From Heracleum sosnowskyi (taxonomy: Eukaryota; Streptophyta; Magnoliopsida; Apiales; Apiaceae): 64,000 nt of DNA. Both the position numbers and the translations under genes were made by a program. This document shows positions 11,902 through 24,766 of the stretch, piece after piece. Where the stretch lies: positions 50,385,190 through 50,449,189 of the forward strand of contig CM061244.1 in NCBI GenBank assembly GCA_030848705.1, in the 5' to 3' direction. The notes beneath the pieces are model-generated. The model worked only from the letters and a program-made list of their open reading frames with translations. It did no database searches and was not told where the DNA came from. The first letter of the stretch is position 1; each line of letters begins with the position of its first letter.

Positions 11902-11913
11902 CCTCTGATGCCA
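11902..11913 (-). promoter_or_regulatory. Primer binding site of the Angela-like element
   Basis: Reads TGGCATCAGAGG on the minus strand, one base after the 5' LTR end. It resembles the usual TGGTATCAGAGC that pairs with initiator Met-tRNA, with two mismatches. Confidence 0.75.
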
Positions 11914-11914
11914 T

Positions 11915-12160
11915 TGATAGGAATTTACGGATGAGCGGAAGTGTGATATAACATTTATTCCGTAAAAACCATGTATCGCACATATAGAAAAACATATAAA
12001 ATCTAGAGCGAGGGGAATCGTAACCATACCTTGCGAATCGAAGCTTTAAAATCGATGGTTTCAAGCAGTTGCTCCTCAGAGTGTGAAACACTCTACCGGT
12101 ATCCACCAAGAATTTTCCTTCGATGAATTCTTCAAAAAATCTCTAACACCTTTTAGAGAG

Positions 12161-12205
<45 letters not shown>

Positions 12206-12294
12206 GCTAGCTCCTTTTTAGGGTTTTTCACAAAATAGGATGAGCCTTAGAATGAACTATCTCATTCTATTTATAGGGCTCTTTTAGGGTTTTT

Positions 12295-12353
<59 letters not shown>

Positions 12354-13531
12354 CCCCACATTTCTAAAATGCTTTAATAATGATTAAAACTATTTTAATC
12401 ATTATTTCTTATTCTAAACTATTTAGAAAATAATTCTTCCTCTCTCATAATTTAAATCTTTTCATCAAAGAAAATATTCTTTTATGGTGTGACCCTGTAG
12501 GTTCAATATTAAGCCGGTAGTAGAAATAAATAATAATAAACTTTTATTTATTATTTATATGAATTCTAATAATTCATTAAATATAATTAACTGATTAATT
12601 ATATTTATTCTACATCGTGAGTGATGCTTCTCAACATATCGCGACTATCCGGATAATATGAATTCACTGCTTAGAATACCAAGAACCTGTCAGTGACTAG
12701 TTTTAGTACAATCAATTCCTTCTACCCTGAAATATCCCGATTAAATATAAGACATGGATATCGTGTCAGGCCTTATCAAATGTAATCATACGATTTCTTA
12801 TTCATAATGGTAAGTTCATATTAATTCAAATTAGAAACTCATTTCTAATTTCATACACTCTGGCCAGAGGTTCCAGAACTCGCATACTAAGAATAACATT
12901 GGATATTCTCTTCCTATAATGGAAGTGGTAGATCCTCTATTGACGTCAACTATCTCCATACACAAATCCCTATGCCCAGAATAGACCTAATGGATGTCCT
13001 TGAGACTAAGGACTAATCCAAAGCATAGTTCATTATATACAAGATAACTCTAACGATCTCAAGTCTAAGGACACTTGTACAACTATCACTCAGTGAATAA
13101 CTATTGACACGTGAGTAAACTCTGTTCAACTTATCGAGTCATGTTCAGTAAACTTATTCCCTAACAAGCACCTACATACTAGCTATAGTGTCACCACACA
13201 AATGCCTATGAGAACAGACATCCTCCTGACGGGAGCAAGCATAGTATGTACCAATCTTTGCGGATTCACCAACTTCCGATTAGTTATCCTATGATCAGGA
13301 ACTATTTAAGTCTAGAGTTATCATCTTCTAGATCTCACTATTATAATCTCATTATAATTCTAGAAGCTTTACTCTAAACTATGGAACATCTTATTTAAAA
13401 CACTTTAAATAGATAAAGCCCGTAATAAAAACAAAACAAGTCTTTTATTAACATTAATGAAATAAAATAAGAATACAAGAAAGTTCTTCCTAACTCATCA
13501 TACATGATTGGATTTAGGACAAACACTTTCA
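11915..13531 (-). repeat. 5' LTR of the Angela-like element
   Basis: Same ends as the left LTR. It contains a shortened GA run near 12160-12200 and an expanded TA run at 12299-12350. It would drive transcription leftward through gag and pol. Confidence 0.92.
12299..12350. repeat. (TA)n microsatellite in an LTR
   Basis: About 26 TA units, much longer than at the matching place in the other LTR. Confidence 0.95.
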
Positions 13532-14004
13532 ATGATCTTATATGATACTTTCCCTTCAGTTAGGGTTTAATCCATAATTCGTTACGCTTCTGTTTCGCGA
13601 TAGGTTCCAGTGATTTTAAAAACGTTTCTCTGTACCAATGCTAGGAGATACTTCCTTGATCTTTCCATTTCCTTGGTTTAATATATGATCCTAGATTTCT
13701 CACCTTGGCTTAAGATATGATCATGGATTTCTCATTCGACATACTTCCTCAAAACGATCAAATCAATACATCCTTGATTGTCCAGTGAATAGTGATTTAA
13801 AACTCGAATGGAAATCTTCTGATTCTGATCGCATTTACATTCACTTATTCTCCTTATACCTCACTAATATAACTTCGAAACATTCATTCCATGTCTTCCA
13901 TATGGTGTGGTCTGAAAATATCTTTAATCATCAAATTCACTATTCATCAACATTTACTATTCATCAAAATTTTTTAACTAAGTCCAAAATTTGGGGTTAT
14001 TACA
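13532..14004 (-). repeat. 3' LTR of the Tekay element, segment two
   Basis: Resumes after the Angela insertion and matches 23635-24106. On the plus strand it ends GGGGTTATTACA; read on the minus strand it is the LTR start TGTAATAACCCC. Confidence 0.9.
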
Positions 14005-14018
14005 GTCTCCCCTACTTA
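14005..14018 (-). promoter_or_regulatory. Polypurine tract of the Tekay element
   Basis: On the minus strand TAAGTAGGGGAGAC directly precedes the 3' LTR. Confidence 0.8.
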
Positions 14019-16400
14019 AAAGGATTCCGTCCCGGAATCTAAGAAAATAGCCGAGGTTACTTTTCCAATATAGAAATCTCCAGTTTCCAGGTTGACTCTT
14101 CACCCCTCTGGTTCATTACAACACTTACTCATTCCGGTCGGTGATATCTACCGGACGCTTTATATAAGCCAATTTTGGTGGTATTCTTATACACCCATTT
14201 TCTAACAATATCCGATTATTCTTGCAATCGGCGGTACAACGCTTATCGTAACTTCGGTTCTCTAAAATATTTCTTCCGGTCGGTCCGTCGGTCTGCGGAT
14301 CCTACGTAGTGCTCGCACTCAAACTCATTGCCAAACACGTTTGAAAAACTCCTCCCGACCATTACAAAAAATTACATTCCTAATCAGGAATCTCTACTAT
14401 CTGTGATAGTCAACTAGGTCTTTGTTCTGCCTTCATTTTCTGACATATCCAATATTTATTTATCAATTGATACTATCCTTTTTTTTTCTATCCGACCATC
14501 TATAACATTTCCTTAAATTTCTTTACCTTTTTGTAATCTCAGTGTAGCTGTCTCTTTATGACATATCTTTATTCCTTAATTCCTTTTGGCTCAATCAGGA
14601 CTTTTAAATAATCCTTGATGTACTCTTAACTTCAGACTTCATCCTTTCAGTTCCTCTTATTAGTCATTCCGAAAAATTAGCATCCTTTATCTCTTGAACA
14701 TTAGGAACCCAAACTCGGTAAAAATACCTCATGATTCTTTTATCATCTTTCTCAGTCTTTAATTCTTTCTTCAACATTGACTTTATACCTTCACTCGTCA
14801 TTCGTTCTTGACATAACCTACTTTTCTGCAGCAATTCTGGTTGCATTGCAATCTCAATAGTCTCTCAATACCATTTCCGGTTATCTTAACCTCAATTTCC
14901 ACTTTCTCAAATCCTTGGATTAACTTTATCCGACGATGTTATAATCTTAAGTCTCTCTTTCCTACTAAGGGCATTGGCCAACACATTGGCCTTCCCTGGG
15001 TGGTAAAGAATCCCACCATCATAATCCTTGATTAGCTTCAGCTATCTTTTCTATTATCACGATACGTTCTTCCTGGGAAAATGTATCTAATGCTCTTATG
15101 ATTGTGTAAATCTCACACTTCTTTCCATACAATTAGTGCCTCCAAATCTTTAAAGCAAAAACTATCGCTGCCAATTCTAAGTCAAGCGTAGGGTATCTAA
15201 ATTCATATTCCTTTAATTGTTTGGATGCATACGTAATTACCTTTCCGTGATGTATAAGCACACACCCTACTTCTTTATGCGATGCGTCGCTATAGATCAC
15301 AAAATCTCCCTTCCCGTCTAGCCGTACCAGCACCGGGTGGTGACTAGTCTCTTCTTTAATTCTTGGAAACTTTTCTCACATTTCTCGGTCCATTCAACTT
15401 TTCAGTCTTTCGAGTAAGTCTGGTCAGTGGGGCTGTTATTATAGCAAAATCTTATACACTTCTTTGGTAATATCCGACTAAATCCACAAAATTCCTCACC
15501 TCGGTTGGGGTGGTTGGTCTTTCCCAGTTCGAAACAGCTTTTATCGTAGCAGGGTCAACCAGCACTCCTTCATTGTTGACCACATGTCCTATATACTGTA
15601 CTTCCCTTAGCCAAAACTCGCACTTTGAGAACTTGGCATATAACTATTCTCTCCTTAGTGCTTCTAACACTATCCCCAAACGTTCTACATGTTCTTCCTA
15701 GGTCTTTGAGGTAAACCAAAATATTGTCGATGTCACTATGACACACTTATCCAGATACTTCTTGAAAACTCGATTCATCAAGTCCATGGAAGCTGCAAGG
15801 GCATTCGTCAGCCCAAACGACATTACAAAAAAAAATTTGTAGTGTCTATACTTGGTGCGAAACGCAGTCTTGGGTACGTCCTCAGGTTAAATATTCAACT
15901 GGTGGTATCCCGTTCTCAAATCAATCTTCGAGAATTTAACTGCACCATGCAGCCGATCGAACAAATCACCGATCCTTGGCAGGGGTATTCATTCTTAACC
16001 GTTAGCCTATTCAGCTTTCGATAGTTTATGCACAGCCTCATGCTGCCGTCCTTTTTCTTCACCAATAACACGGGTGCATCCCATAGTGACGCACTTGGTC
16101 TTATCATTCCTTCCCCTAACAATTTCTACAATTGAGCGACTAATTTCTTCATCTCGACTGGAGCTAGTCGGTACGGGGCCTTCGAAACTGGCGCCGTTCT
16201 TGGAGCTAATTATATAGCAAACTTTATTTCTCTATCGGGTGGTAACCCCGGAAGATCTTCTGGAATACATCCTCGAATTCGTTAACCACAGGGATATTCT
16301 GTACACTAGGTACTTCCCGTTTCGTATCCATCACAGTCGCTAAACAAGTTTCACATCCTTGGAGGTCAATCGTTCCCTCGTCTGACAATCTGAATTCTTA
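14019..16400 (-). pseudogene. Tekay-type pol relic: RT, RNase H, integrase, chromodomain
   Basis: Pieces of a chromovirus polyprotein can be read in several frames. Right to left they are: an RT entry region (EFEDVF near 16280), the RT core with IRPSASLWDAPVLLVKKKDG (16122-16050), the RT catalytic region near 15740 where the expected Asp-Asp reads Asp-Asn and is frameshifted, and RNase H (IYSDASHKEVGCVL, 15333-15133) continuing to HPGKANVLANALSRK near 14970. An integrase N-terminal piece follows (RVWVPNVQEIKD, 14846-14664), and a chromodomain-like ESTWKLE near 14090. There are many stops and frameshifts. The order identifies a Ty3/gypsy chromovirus long out of use. Confidence 0.8.
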
Positions 16401-17335
16401 CCTTCTTTCTTTCTCAATCTATTCGCGTTTCATACTCTATTTTCTTTATTCCCATTTATTTCTCATCCACTTTGCTTCCATTTCTATCATATTCGTTTCA
16501 TTAACCAAGGTAACATAATCAGTCGTTTCGAACACTCCGTTATTCTGAATTCGCATCATGCGAAACAATCCTTGGCAATTTCCGTAAACTTTGATTCATA
16601 ATTTGTCATACTCATTTGTTTTAGCTCTAAGCTTCAACACTCTCTTTTTCCAAATACTAAGGAAAATACTTGCATGGTACCAAGAATACTTCAAGAAACA
16701 GAATGTTTTTTAAAATCTTCGTAAGAATTCTCGTCGAATGGATGACCCTATAAGGTCTCAATCAATTATCATTTGGAAATTTCATCATCACAATTCACTG
16801 CATATAAAATGCATTGTGAACTCACTTATATAAATTTGACCGAATGTTGAACTTAGTGAAATAATAACTAGTTCATTTCAAGAAACATTAACAACTAGCT
16901 GAACAAAATTTGCTAGTTCGATTGGTTTGGGACGCAACATCTAGCTAGGATGATTAGCTAGATTTTCATCATATCATTAAAATTTCAACTAGTTAGAACA
17001 AGTAACTAGTCACTCATAATGGCACATATAATTAGCCAGTTTCAACCTTACTAGTACAAAATCTCAACCTCGTAGCCAAAGAAAGAAAGAAAACAACATT
17101 TTGACTACTCGGATAATGAATTGAAAGAAGAGTAAATAAGTTTGGGACGAACAAGGTAATTATAACCCTTGAATAGAATATAAGGTCTGAATAGATGGTT
17201 CTTGGTATCGGAACAATCGATAACCTTCCACCAAAAATTTCTCATTAGTGAAACGGTCCACCCAAAGGTGTCTCCGTACATAAACTTTGTCAAATTCTTC
17301 GATAGAATTGAATTCGGACTACCAATATCAAATTG
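16401..17335. other. Decayed internal sequence, no gene recognised
   Basis: By position this should hold the protease and part of gag of the Tekay element, but I could not read either. The stretch 16700-17335 is AT-rich with repeated AACTAGTT-like words, and could be a further unrecognised insertion. Confidence 0.4.
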
Positions 17336-17340
17336 ATATC

Positions 17341-18042
17341 TGTTGTAGAATAAAATCTGAGCTTACGAATTTAATGCGAGGGTTTAATGAGCTTCGAGCT
17401 TTAATGCGAGGGTTTAATGAGCTTCGAGCTTTAATGGCTGCACTTGTGTTTCGAGACTAAATCGGTCCTCACAAGATGCCTACGTATCTCAATTCGTTAT
17501 TGAGAATCAAACCAAAGACGTAGTTCTTGGTGTTGCCCTCGGGGCTATGGCGGCAGGGGCACACCAAGGACGTAGTGACTTGTATGTCCTTATTCGAGGA
17601 TGAAGTCTAAAACGTAGTTCTAGGGGTGCCTTTGTGGCTTGTTGCGCCTTCGAGGCGTTGTGACGTATGGAGCTGTGCCCAAAACGTAGTTCTGATTGTA
17701 GGATCAGGGTCCTTATATAGGCGTCTAGAGCCTAGTATTTATGGTATGTTTAGGAGTCTTAGCGAATAAGTCTCCTTATTGATAATGGATAAACATTGTA
17801 TTTCTTGCAGGATAAGTCTTTTCCTTGTTGATAAAGGCTATGACTCATTAATTGCCTTTAATTGGGATTCTGGATCCTTCTTTGATAAATTTACCATATT
17901 TTGGACTCTTTTTATGAGCTATATATTTTCCCTATTTATTAATTACGAAATTAATAAATAATTTGGGTTTTGGGCCTTAAATACTTGGCCTTTCCAAAGA
18001 ATAAGCAATTATATTTCTATAATTAATTTTCTATCCATATCA
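17341..18042 (-). mobile_element. Tat-family solo LTR with target duplication
   Basis: An inverted copy of the 2862-3598 LTR, from TGTTGTAG to CCATATCA on the plus strand. It is flanked by the perfect 5-bp duplication ATATC (17336-17340 and 18043-18047). No internal region is present, so this is a solo LTR left by recombination between the two LTRs of a complete insertion. It has one 33-bp unit where the 3' LTR has three, and its own 31-bp duplication (GCGAGGGTTTAATGAGCTTC twice) near 17370-17430. Confidence 0.93.
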
Positions 18043-18047
18043 ATATC

Positions 18048-19338
18048 CTTTCCACGATTCCAACGTCTGATGTGAAAATCTTTTTTTAATAGAAGAAAAG
18101 AATTCACGAGTGATCTCTGAAATACACATCATCTATATTTTAAACAAATAGCTAGATATTTATGAACTCGACTGAGGAGTCCAAATAGGAAGAAATAAAA
18201 TGAATACTTAACGATTGTTGGTTGCATCCCAAGTTGAAGTAGGAAACTAGAAGGGTCACCTGACATGAACTATTCAAGGTAACACAGGCATGAACAGTTT
18301 TAGATTGAGTAGTGCACCAGCAAGTAGATACCAAAAGTCAATGGTCATCATAAGTTCTATCATCACCCGTACGAGGATGATCTTATCTTTCTGCCTTTAT
18401 GGCTTAGGGTACAAACCAACGGTACCTTAAAATCGTATAGTCCTTAAATAGGTCGGGAGTTCGAAACATATTCGCCATTCCCCGATAATCGTTCAGAGAT
18501 TGGGCCTCCTACGGCGGCATCAACACATCCCCAAAAGATGGAGGTCCATTAACGTATATGTAATTTCTCAACACTAGTCGTATCGAATGAATCCAACCCC
18601 AGGCCACCATAGGTCTCGTTCCTCGTAGGTCCTGAGATTGTCGCATTGCTCGTTGCAACCATACGTGTCTTTATCAGAATCACGCTATCCATTCTTCATA
18701 TCTTTGATTTCCGAGTTGAACCATCATGGCCTATCGTACGAAATATACTCGCGATGCGATTTAGCACGTTCGTCTCACGATAACGTTCTGGTACTATATG
18801 TACGCAAAAGTCTTCCTCTTAGGTAATAAAATACCCATCAACGGAAAAGACACCAACTCTGGTGGAATCGTTGTTCTCAAGGCTTGGACCTCATACACAA
18901 GATAATGCCTTAACTTGTCCACGCAATTTAGTAATTCGGATCGCGTAAAGGACTGTAAAACGTCTCAATCTTCACATGTGCTGCCTTCTCGTGGCAACTA
19001 CGATGAACTACTAATCACTTAGGTTCTTACTAAGTCAAGTTATTCATTGGTATTGGCCATTCCGACCTTACCCCAACTGCAACTGAGACTTTGCTCCGCG
19101 TCTTATCTTAATCTCTTTGATAATCCGGGTACAATTCTAAACGTCCTTCTCATCATTATGATGGTCTCCAATGGTCCTATCAGTCCTCCGATAAGTTCCC
19201 AACTAAACTCTTTAATCTTAACATCCTCAATGGCACTACTTCCGGTAGTCCACTTAACGAGATCTATATGAGTCCTCGCGTCATTCTCTTACTTCGATAT
19301 AACTCTTGACACTCTCATATCCAAGTTTATAACTTAAT
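18048..19338. other. Decayed leader and gag region of the Tekay element, unreadable
   Basis: By position this lies between the primer site and pol. No Gag motif, zinc knuckle or long ORF was recognised. The part nearest the primer site resembles the same part of the 29836-42655 element (shared words such as GTTATA and GAGAGTGT), supporting common lineage. Confidence 0.45.
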
Positions 19339-19350
19339 GCTCTAATACCA
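19339..19350 (-). promoter_or_regulatory. Primer binding site of the Tekay element
   Basis: TGGTATTAGAGC on the minus strand, four bases after the 5' LTR end. It has one mismatch to the common initiator Met-tRNA site. Confidence 0.8.
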
Positions 19351-20578
19351 TTTCTGTAACACCCCCAGATCCGGGGTCAGGAATCTGGGTTGTCACGCTC
19401 CATCAATTATACAATACATACATTTTAATAATATAACTCCAACGACCCCAATCACTTACGCACACACACGCAATTTATAGCCTTGGAAATGAGCAACAAA
19501 AGTAACATTTGTTATTACAAATCAAATGTACTATCCAGGATCTCATCTATCATTTACAACCTCTACCTGAAGTTAAAATAATAGACCTCACAATTCTATA
19601 CAAGGTTTAGTAATACAACCCTACTCAAAAATAATTCTCACTAATTCAAGCTGCAACTATTCTGCTCACACCGGCAGTATCCATCCCGCTGAACTAACTC
19701 AAGGGTGGTCTCTCCATTCCCTTTCTCTCGTAACACGAGGTGAATCGACAATGTTTTCTTCATGCTGAAAGATTTAATAAAGCAAGAATGAGCTAATAGC
19801 GCTCAGCAAGAAATCTATCCCAGTTTAAATCTTTAAACCTTTTAGGAAGATAATCCATATGGGATCAAAGCTTTTAACACTACTAGGGTTTGTCCCCAAA
19901 ATAGTATACCGTTCAAAATACTGTATGACTTATAATCATACTCAAATACTCTTCGTAATCATTTGGAAATCCTTGGTATCGGTATGATAAACCGAGACTC
20001 AAAACATATCTTTTTAAAATAGATTTTAACATTGGAATCAAGGCTTAAAGCCTATTCAGTGATTCAAAATACTATACAGTTCAATATACTGTATATCTTT
20101 AATACCTTCTCAACGTATATACACACATATCTATTTAGATATCTCATACTGTTCAAAATACTGTAAAATATCAGTAATGAACACCTTCTCATAAAAGAAG
20201 CAAGAATGAGCACTATGGCTCGATAATAAGATATAGCAGCATAATCATATATGTAAGCTGATATCATAAAGGAAAACCTTTAAAACTTCATTCGTATATA
20301 GAATGATATATTTATTTTTCTTTTCGTCAAAACATGCCATACAGTACAACTACTGTATGAGGAACATCATTACTCATCACTGCCACATTATCCGCAACTC
20401 AGCGCCTAGGATTTTGTTACAATGTGCAGCACAACTCCAATTGGAGGGAAGAAGGGGACATACTGGAACCACCACGATACACGATGATCAGTCGTTGTAT
20501 CGTACTCACGCTTTTCTACTAGTAGATGGACGACATCTTAACACGATTATCACCCTAGCCGTATACGGGCTTATTATG

Positions 20579-20734
20579 CTACCTGGCACCTGTTTCATTG
20601 CCGAGCATATGGTCATACTACCTGGCACATGTTTCATTGCCGAGTATGACCTCATACTACCTGACACCTGTTTCATTGTCGAGTATGAACTCATACTACC
20701 TGACACCTGTTTCATTGTCGAGTATGAGTTGTTT
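20579..20734. repeat. 39-bp minisatellite, four copies, in the Tekay LTR
   Basis: Units begin CTACCTGGCACC or CTACCTGACACC at 20579, 20618, 20657 and 20696, each containing GTTTCATTG(C/T)CGAG. Because 39 is a multiple of three, both strands show open repetitive frames here, which I take as artefacts. Confidence 0.9.
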
Positions 20735-21238
20735 CCAGTCCCTTGATGAATCCTATCCTTATATCTGGAACCGATTTTAAATAGTTGTTCCCTGAGCGTA
20801 GACTAGCTCGTTGATAGGTATGAAATTATTACCATACTTACTTCCGGAAATGTTGAGGAAGTAATAATACAATGTGGGTTGACTATTGTCAACTGACCTC
20901 GATCCTCGAGTAAATCATTTCGCAATCACGACCCGGGAGTTTTAGTAAAATAGCTTTAGCTCTGATAAATCAGAACTCGAAAACAGATTCACTTTTAATG
21001 AAAGAGGCAAGTGAAATCATATGTTCACTTCCCGGAATGGATTCCCAATTTTTGATTAGTCCAAAACCTTAACCCTCATTCAGGATAAATAATTTAAAAG
21101 TAGTTGGGAACCCCTACTATAGTCACATAAATCTCTTTTGAGATCAGAAAATATATTAATTAACTATTGGAACCTTACGTAATATTTAAATAAGGTTCTA
21201 TGATTTTTAAATCATTTTTGGAATATTTAATAAATATT

Positions 21239-21408
21239 CAAATAATAAATATTGAATTATTATTCAATATAATTCCACTTAAGTGAATATTCAAAATAAT
21301 ATTCACTTAATTAAATAATTATTCAAATAATAAATATTGAATTATTACTCAATAAGATTCTTCGTAAGTGAATATTCAAAATAATATTCACTTAATTAAA
21401 TAAATATC
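21239..21408. repeat. AT-rich direct repeat of about 85 bp, two copies
   Basis: CAAATAATAAATATTGAATT starts at 21239 and again at 21324, each copy ending in GTGAATATTCAAAATAATAT and TTCACTTAATTAAAT. Confidence 0.8.
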
Positions 21409-24106
21409 CAAATAATATTTATAATAATATTATTTAAATATCTCACATTAAATATCCAATAATATATATTGAAATATTTAATCAACATTTTAAAATATAA
21501 CTGTCCCTGGAACCCTCCAGATTCTGACAGTATAATCAAGACCAAAATAGTAATTTAACTCCCGGTCTAATATTTTAAAATCATCGTACGACTGCTCTAT
21601 ACTTAAAGCCTCTATAACACCTCGGTTTATATCTAATATTTACATAGCATATAAACCCTTATATAACACAAAGCTTTTTACCAAGCATAATCAGTTATAA
21701 CTCCTTTCATAGTATTAAATGAAAATATATCACAAACACAACAACATCACTTATATGATGTAGGGTTTGAAAACTTGCATTTATCATATGCATATACATC
21801 ATTAGTATAATGAAATCTGAAATAAAGCATGGGATTAGAAAACGTGCCTTGAGTCCTTGGTATTAGGGGTTCGAGACTTGTCGCAAATCTATAAACAAAG
21901 AAATACTCGATCAGTCCCCTAACATAATCATTCGCTCATAACACTTATTTAAAGTCAACTATATGTTAAACACATCATGTAGTCACGTTATTCCTCAACA
22001 ACGTTCGTATTTTAATCAACTCGAAATACTCCTTTTATCTTAGTCGCAATGGTTGGTCAAAGTAGTACTCTAGAGTTGACTTTTCATAAAGTTACTATTA
22101 CACGACTCGCACTCTAACATTTTTAATAAATCCGAAAACTCGTATTTAAATACGAGACCACTTCTAAAATCATCTTGAGTATTTTTAATATTTATCATAA
22201 AAGTTTCGATCTCAAAACAGGGGTTTCACTTGGTGAAATGTATTCTCAAACTTGGATGAGCTACAGAAAGTTACTATTCGCACGCCTTTCACTAAAACGC
22301 TCATATCTCCTTAACCGTTAATCTAAATGACACACCGTTTTCGCGTGTGCGATCTAGAGAAAGAATAGAACAAAATTCTTGCAAATATGTTTCTGCTTAA
22401 GGGGATTAAAATCCCGAGAGCAGCAGGTTTAGGGCAGTAGAGTGCAGAACCACTTACTCCTCGCGCAGCTTTGGTTCCGACATTTTTATAAAATCGAAAA
22501 ATTATCTTTTTAACCCGAAATCTTCTCGATTCACTTACTAACTGTCCATGTTAGTACCCATTTTAATATCATGACCTAATTCCATTTTTAAGGGGCTTGA
22601 TCATATTCTCAAAGTTCATATAGTGAACCACTTGGTTTCCCGAAACCACTTCTACTAAAACGGGTGTTTCTCCTAAACCGTAAATCGAAACGATGCGATT
22701 CTTTCGCCAAAACAAACTACAAAACAAGACCTACATGATCAGGGTCAGTTAGGGTTGCTTCCATATCATGGAGTTACCCGAGGTTTCTGCCTAAACAACC
22801 TAATGAAAATCCGGCATGGTAACGACGCTTAAACGTGATTCCCGTGTTTAAAACACTCAAACAACCACCAATCAACAACCAAACATCAAGCCTCAAGTTA
22901 ATACTACAAGTTTTCTGCCTAAACATGATCATACCCTAGTTCATAGGTTTATCCATAAATTAACCACTAAACATTCTCAAAATCATGCATACATGCTCTT
23001 AATCATACTATCACTAATCATTCTTAACAAAATCACTAATAACAAAGTATAACCACAAGGGTGAGAGGTTTTTATACCTTCCTTGATGCTTGGTAAAGAC
23101 TAACAATAGCTTTTAAACTCTCCCTTGATCCTTAATCAACCTTAAAATCCAAGAACAAAACAAGATTTCATGAGTTTACTATTCACTCTACTATTCATGC
23201 CTCAACTTTGATCCAACATTTAACTATGCTATACTCCTTTGATGGCCATGAAAGTTTAAATGTAGCTTGAGTATATAGTGAGGAAGCTATGGTTCAAATG
23301 TGGTGATTTTAGGATGGGTAGAACTTGAGTTATGAATTGTTCTTTCCACCATGGTCAAGCTGATCAGAATTTGGAAGAAATGGGGGAGATGAATACTTTC
23401 TTTCTTTTCTTTCTTTTTGTCCAAATAAACACTAATTACCAGACATATAATTGTGTGGTCATAAGCTTGTTTTGTCATCCATGACACATGGCCTTTTAAT
23501 CTTGTGGTTGTGGTGAAAGTGGTGACAAGGTGGTGATTCATCACCTTGTCATCACCTTGTCACTCCTATGTCATCCTCCTGCATCATGCTTATGTCATTA
23601 TTTGTGTGCTCAATCCTCTTATATGTTACACTTGATGATCTTATATGATACTTTCCCTTCGGTTAGGGTTTAATCCATAATTCTTTACGCTTCTGTTTTG
23701 CGAAAGGTTCCAGTGATTTTAAAAACGTTTCTCTGTACCAATGCTAGGAGATACTTCCTTGATCTTTCCATTTCCTTGGTTTAATATATGATCCTAGATT
23801 TCTCACCTTGGCTTAAGATATGATCATGGATTTCTCATTCGACATACTTCCTCAAAACGATCAAATCAATACATCCTTGATTGTCCAGTGAATAGTGATT
23901 TAAAACTCGAATGGAAATCTTCTGATTCTGATCACGTTTACATTCACTTATTCTCCTTATACCTCACTATTATAACTTCGAAACATTCATTCCATGTCTT
24001 CCATATGGTGTGTCTGAAAATATCTTTCATCAGCAAATTCACTATTCATCAACATTTACTATTCATCAAAATTTTTTAACTAAGTCCAAAATTTGGGGTT
24101 ATTACA

Positions 24107-24766
24107 GCCTTCAACTGACAATTCTCATCTTTAGAAACATAGAGAAAGTTCTGGAGAACAAAATGACAAGTCAAACACACACGATCAGAGGATTATAGAG
24201 GCAAAATGTAGCACAAAGAAATCCAAAAGAAAAAAAAAGTAAGCATGGACTATTTCACCGAGAAGAGTAGATAATGATTAATTTATTTATCATGATTAAG
24301 AGAACAAAGGTTTTCCATATATCTCTGTTAATAGACTATAGATGAAGGCATGTAATAACATTAAATAAACTCTGAACATACAACAAATCTACTAGTAATT
24401 ATTATTTTCCTAGTTCATCTATATCCATAGGGAAAAAAAATGTAAATGTGTACTCAAGGGAATATGAGAATACCATAACTGCCAAATCTATCTATATATT
24501 GCATTACAAGCTGATCCTCATACCTTAGTAAACAAGGATTAATTAATGGTTTTCCAACCATGCCAAAGGAAACTGTTATTGGGTTTCATGTGTCTAGCTT
24601 CAGACCAGTATATAAAAACTAGACCAGACAAAAGTCACAAAACAGTAGGTCTATTGCGACTAAATAGGAGCGGATAATAGGTCTATTGCGATCTTGTACA
24701 ACAAGTGTGAGGAAGGACCAGAGAAGTTGAAGCATATGACAAGATTGCAAGATTATATTCAAGTAC
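24107..24766. other. Spacer beyond the Tekay element, no gene recognised
   Basis: Unique-looking AT-rich DNA between the element end and the kinase fragment. The next CRK exon would be expected here but was not found. Confidence 0.5.

Larger units (their letters stand above)
4489..13531 (-). mobile_element. Full-length Angela-like Ty1/copia retrotransposon (9,043 bp)
   Basis: The element lies on the minus strand and is flanked by perfect 5-bp duplications ATGAT (4484-4488 and 13532-13536). The right LTR of the host element carries the empty site with a single ATGAT (23635-23639). It has two LTRs of 1,617 bp, a Met-tRNA-like primer site, a long leader, gag, pol and a polypurine tract (AAGTGGGAGAT) before the 3' LTR. 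The gag and pol sequence style and the LTR length fit the Angela/Tork group. Both coding parts carry nonsense mutations, so it is not autonomous now. Confidence 0.92.
3599..24106 (-). mobile_element. Decayed Tekay-type (chromovirus) Ty3/gypsy element hosting nested insertions
   Basis: Minus-strand order is 5' LTR (19355-24106), primer site (19339-19350), a decayed internal region (14005-19338) with reverse transcriptase, RNase H, integrase and chromodomain relics, a polypurine tract, then the 3' LTR (13532-14004 plus 3599-4488). The rest of the 3' LTR lies beyond the Tat element to the left. The LTR ends are TGTAATAACCCC and GGGGGTGTTACA. A chromodomain relic after the integrase supports the Tekay/Del group. 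The angela-type element, a Tat element and a Tat solo LTR are nested in it. Confidence 0.85.
19355..24106 (-). repeat. 5' LTR of the Tekay element (about 4.75 kb)
   Basis: Plus-strand ends are TGTAACACCCCC and GGGGTTATTACA. The 22757-24106 part is duplicated in the left LTR, which confirms the right end. It holds a 39-bp minisatellite (20579-20734), an AT-rich direct repeat of about 85 bp (21239-21408) and several copies of AATACTGTA-type words near 19910-20170. No gene is supported inside it. Confidence 0.85.

Noticed and set aside
20303..20780. 147-codon ORF over the 39-bp repeat
   Set aside because: Kept open by a repeat unit that is a multiple of three; no domain, and it lies in an LTR.
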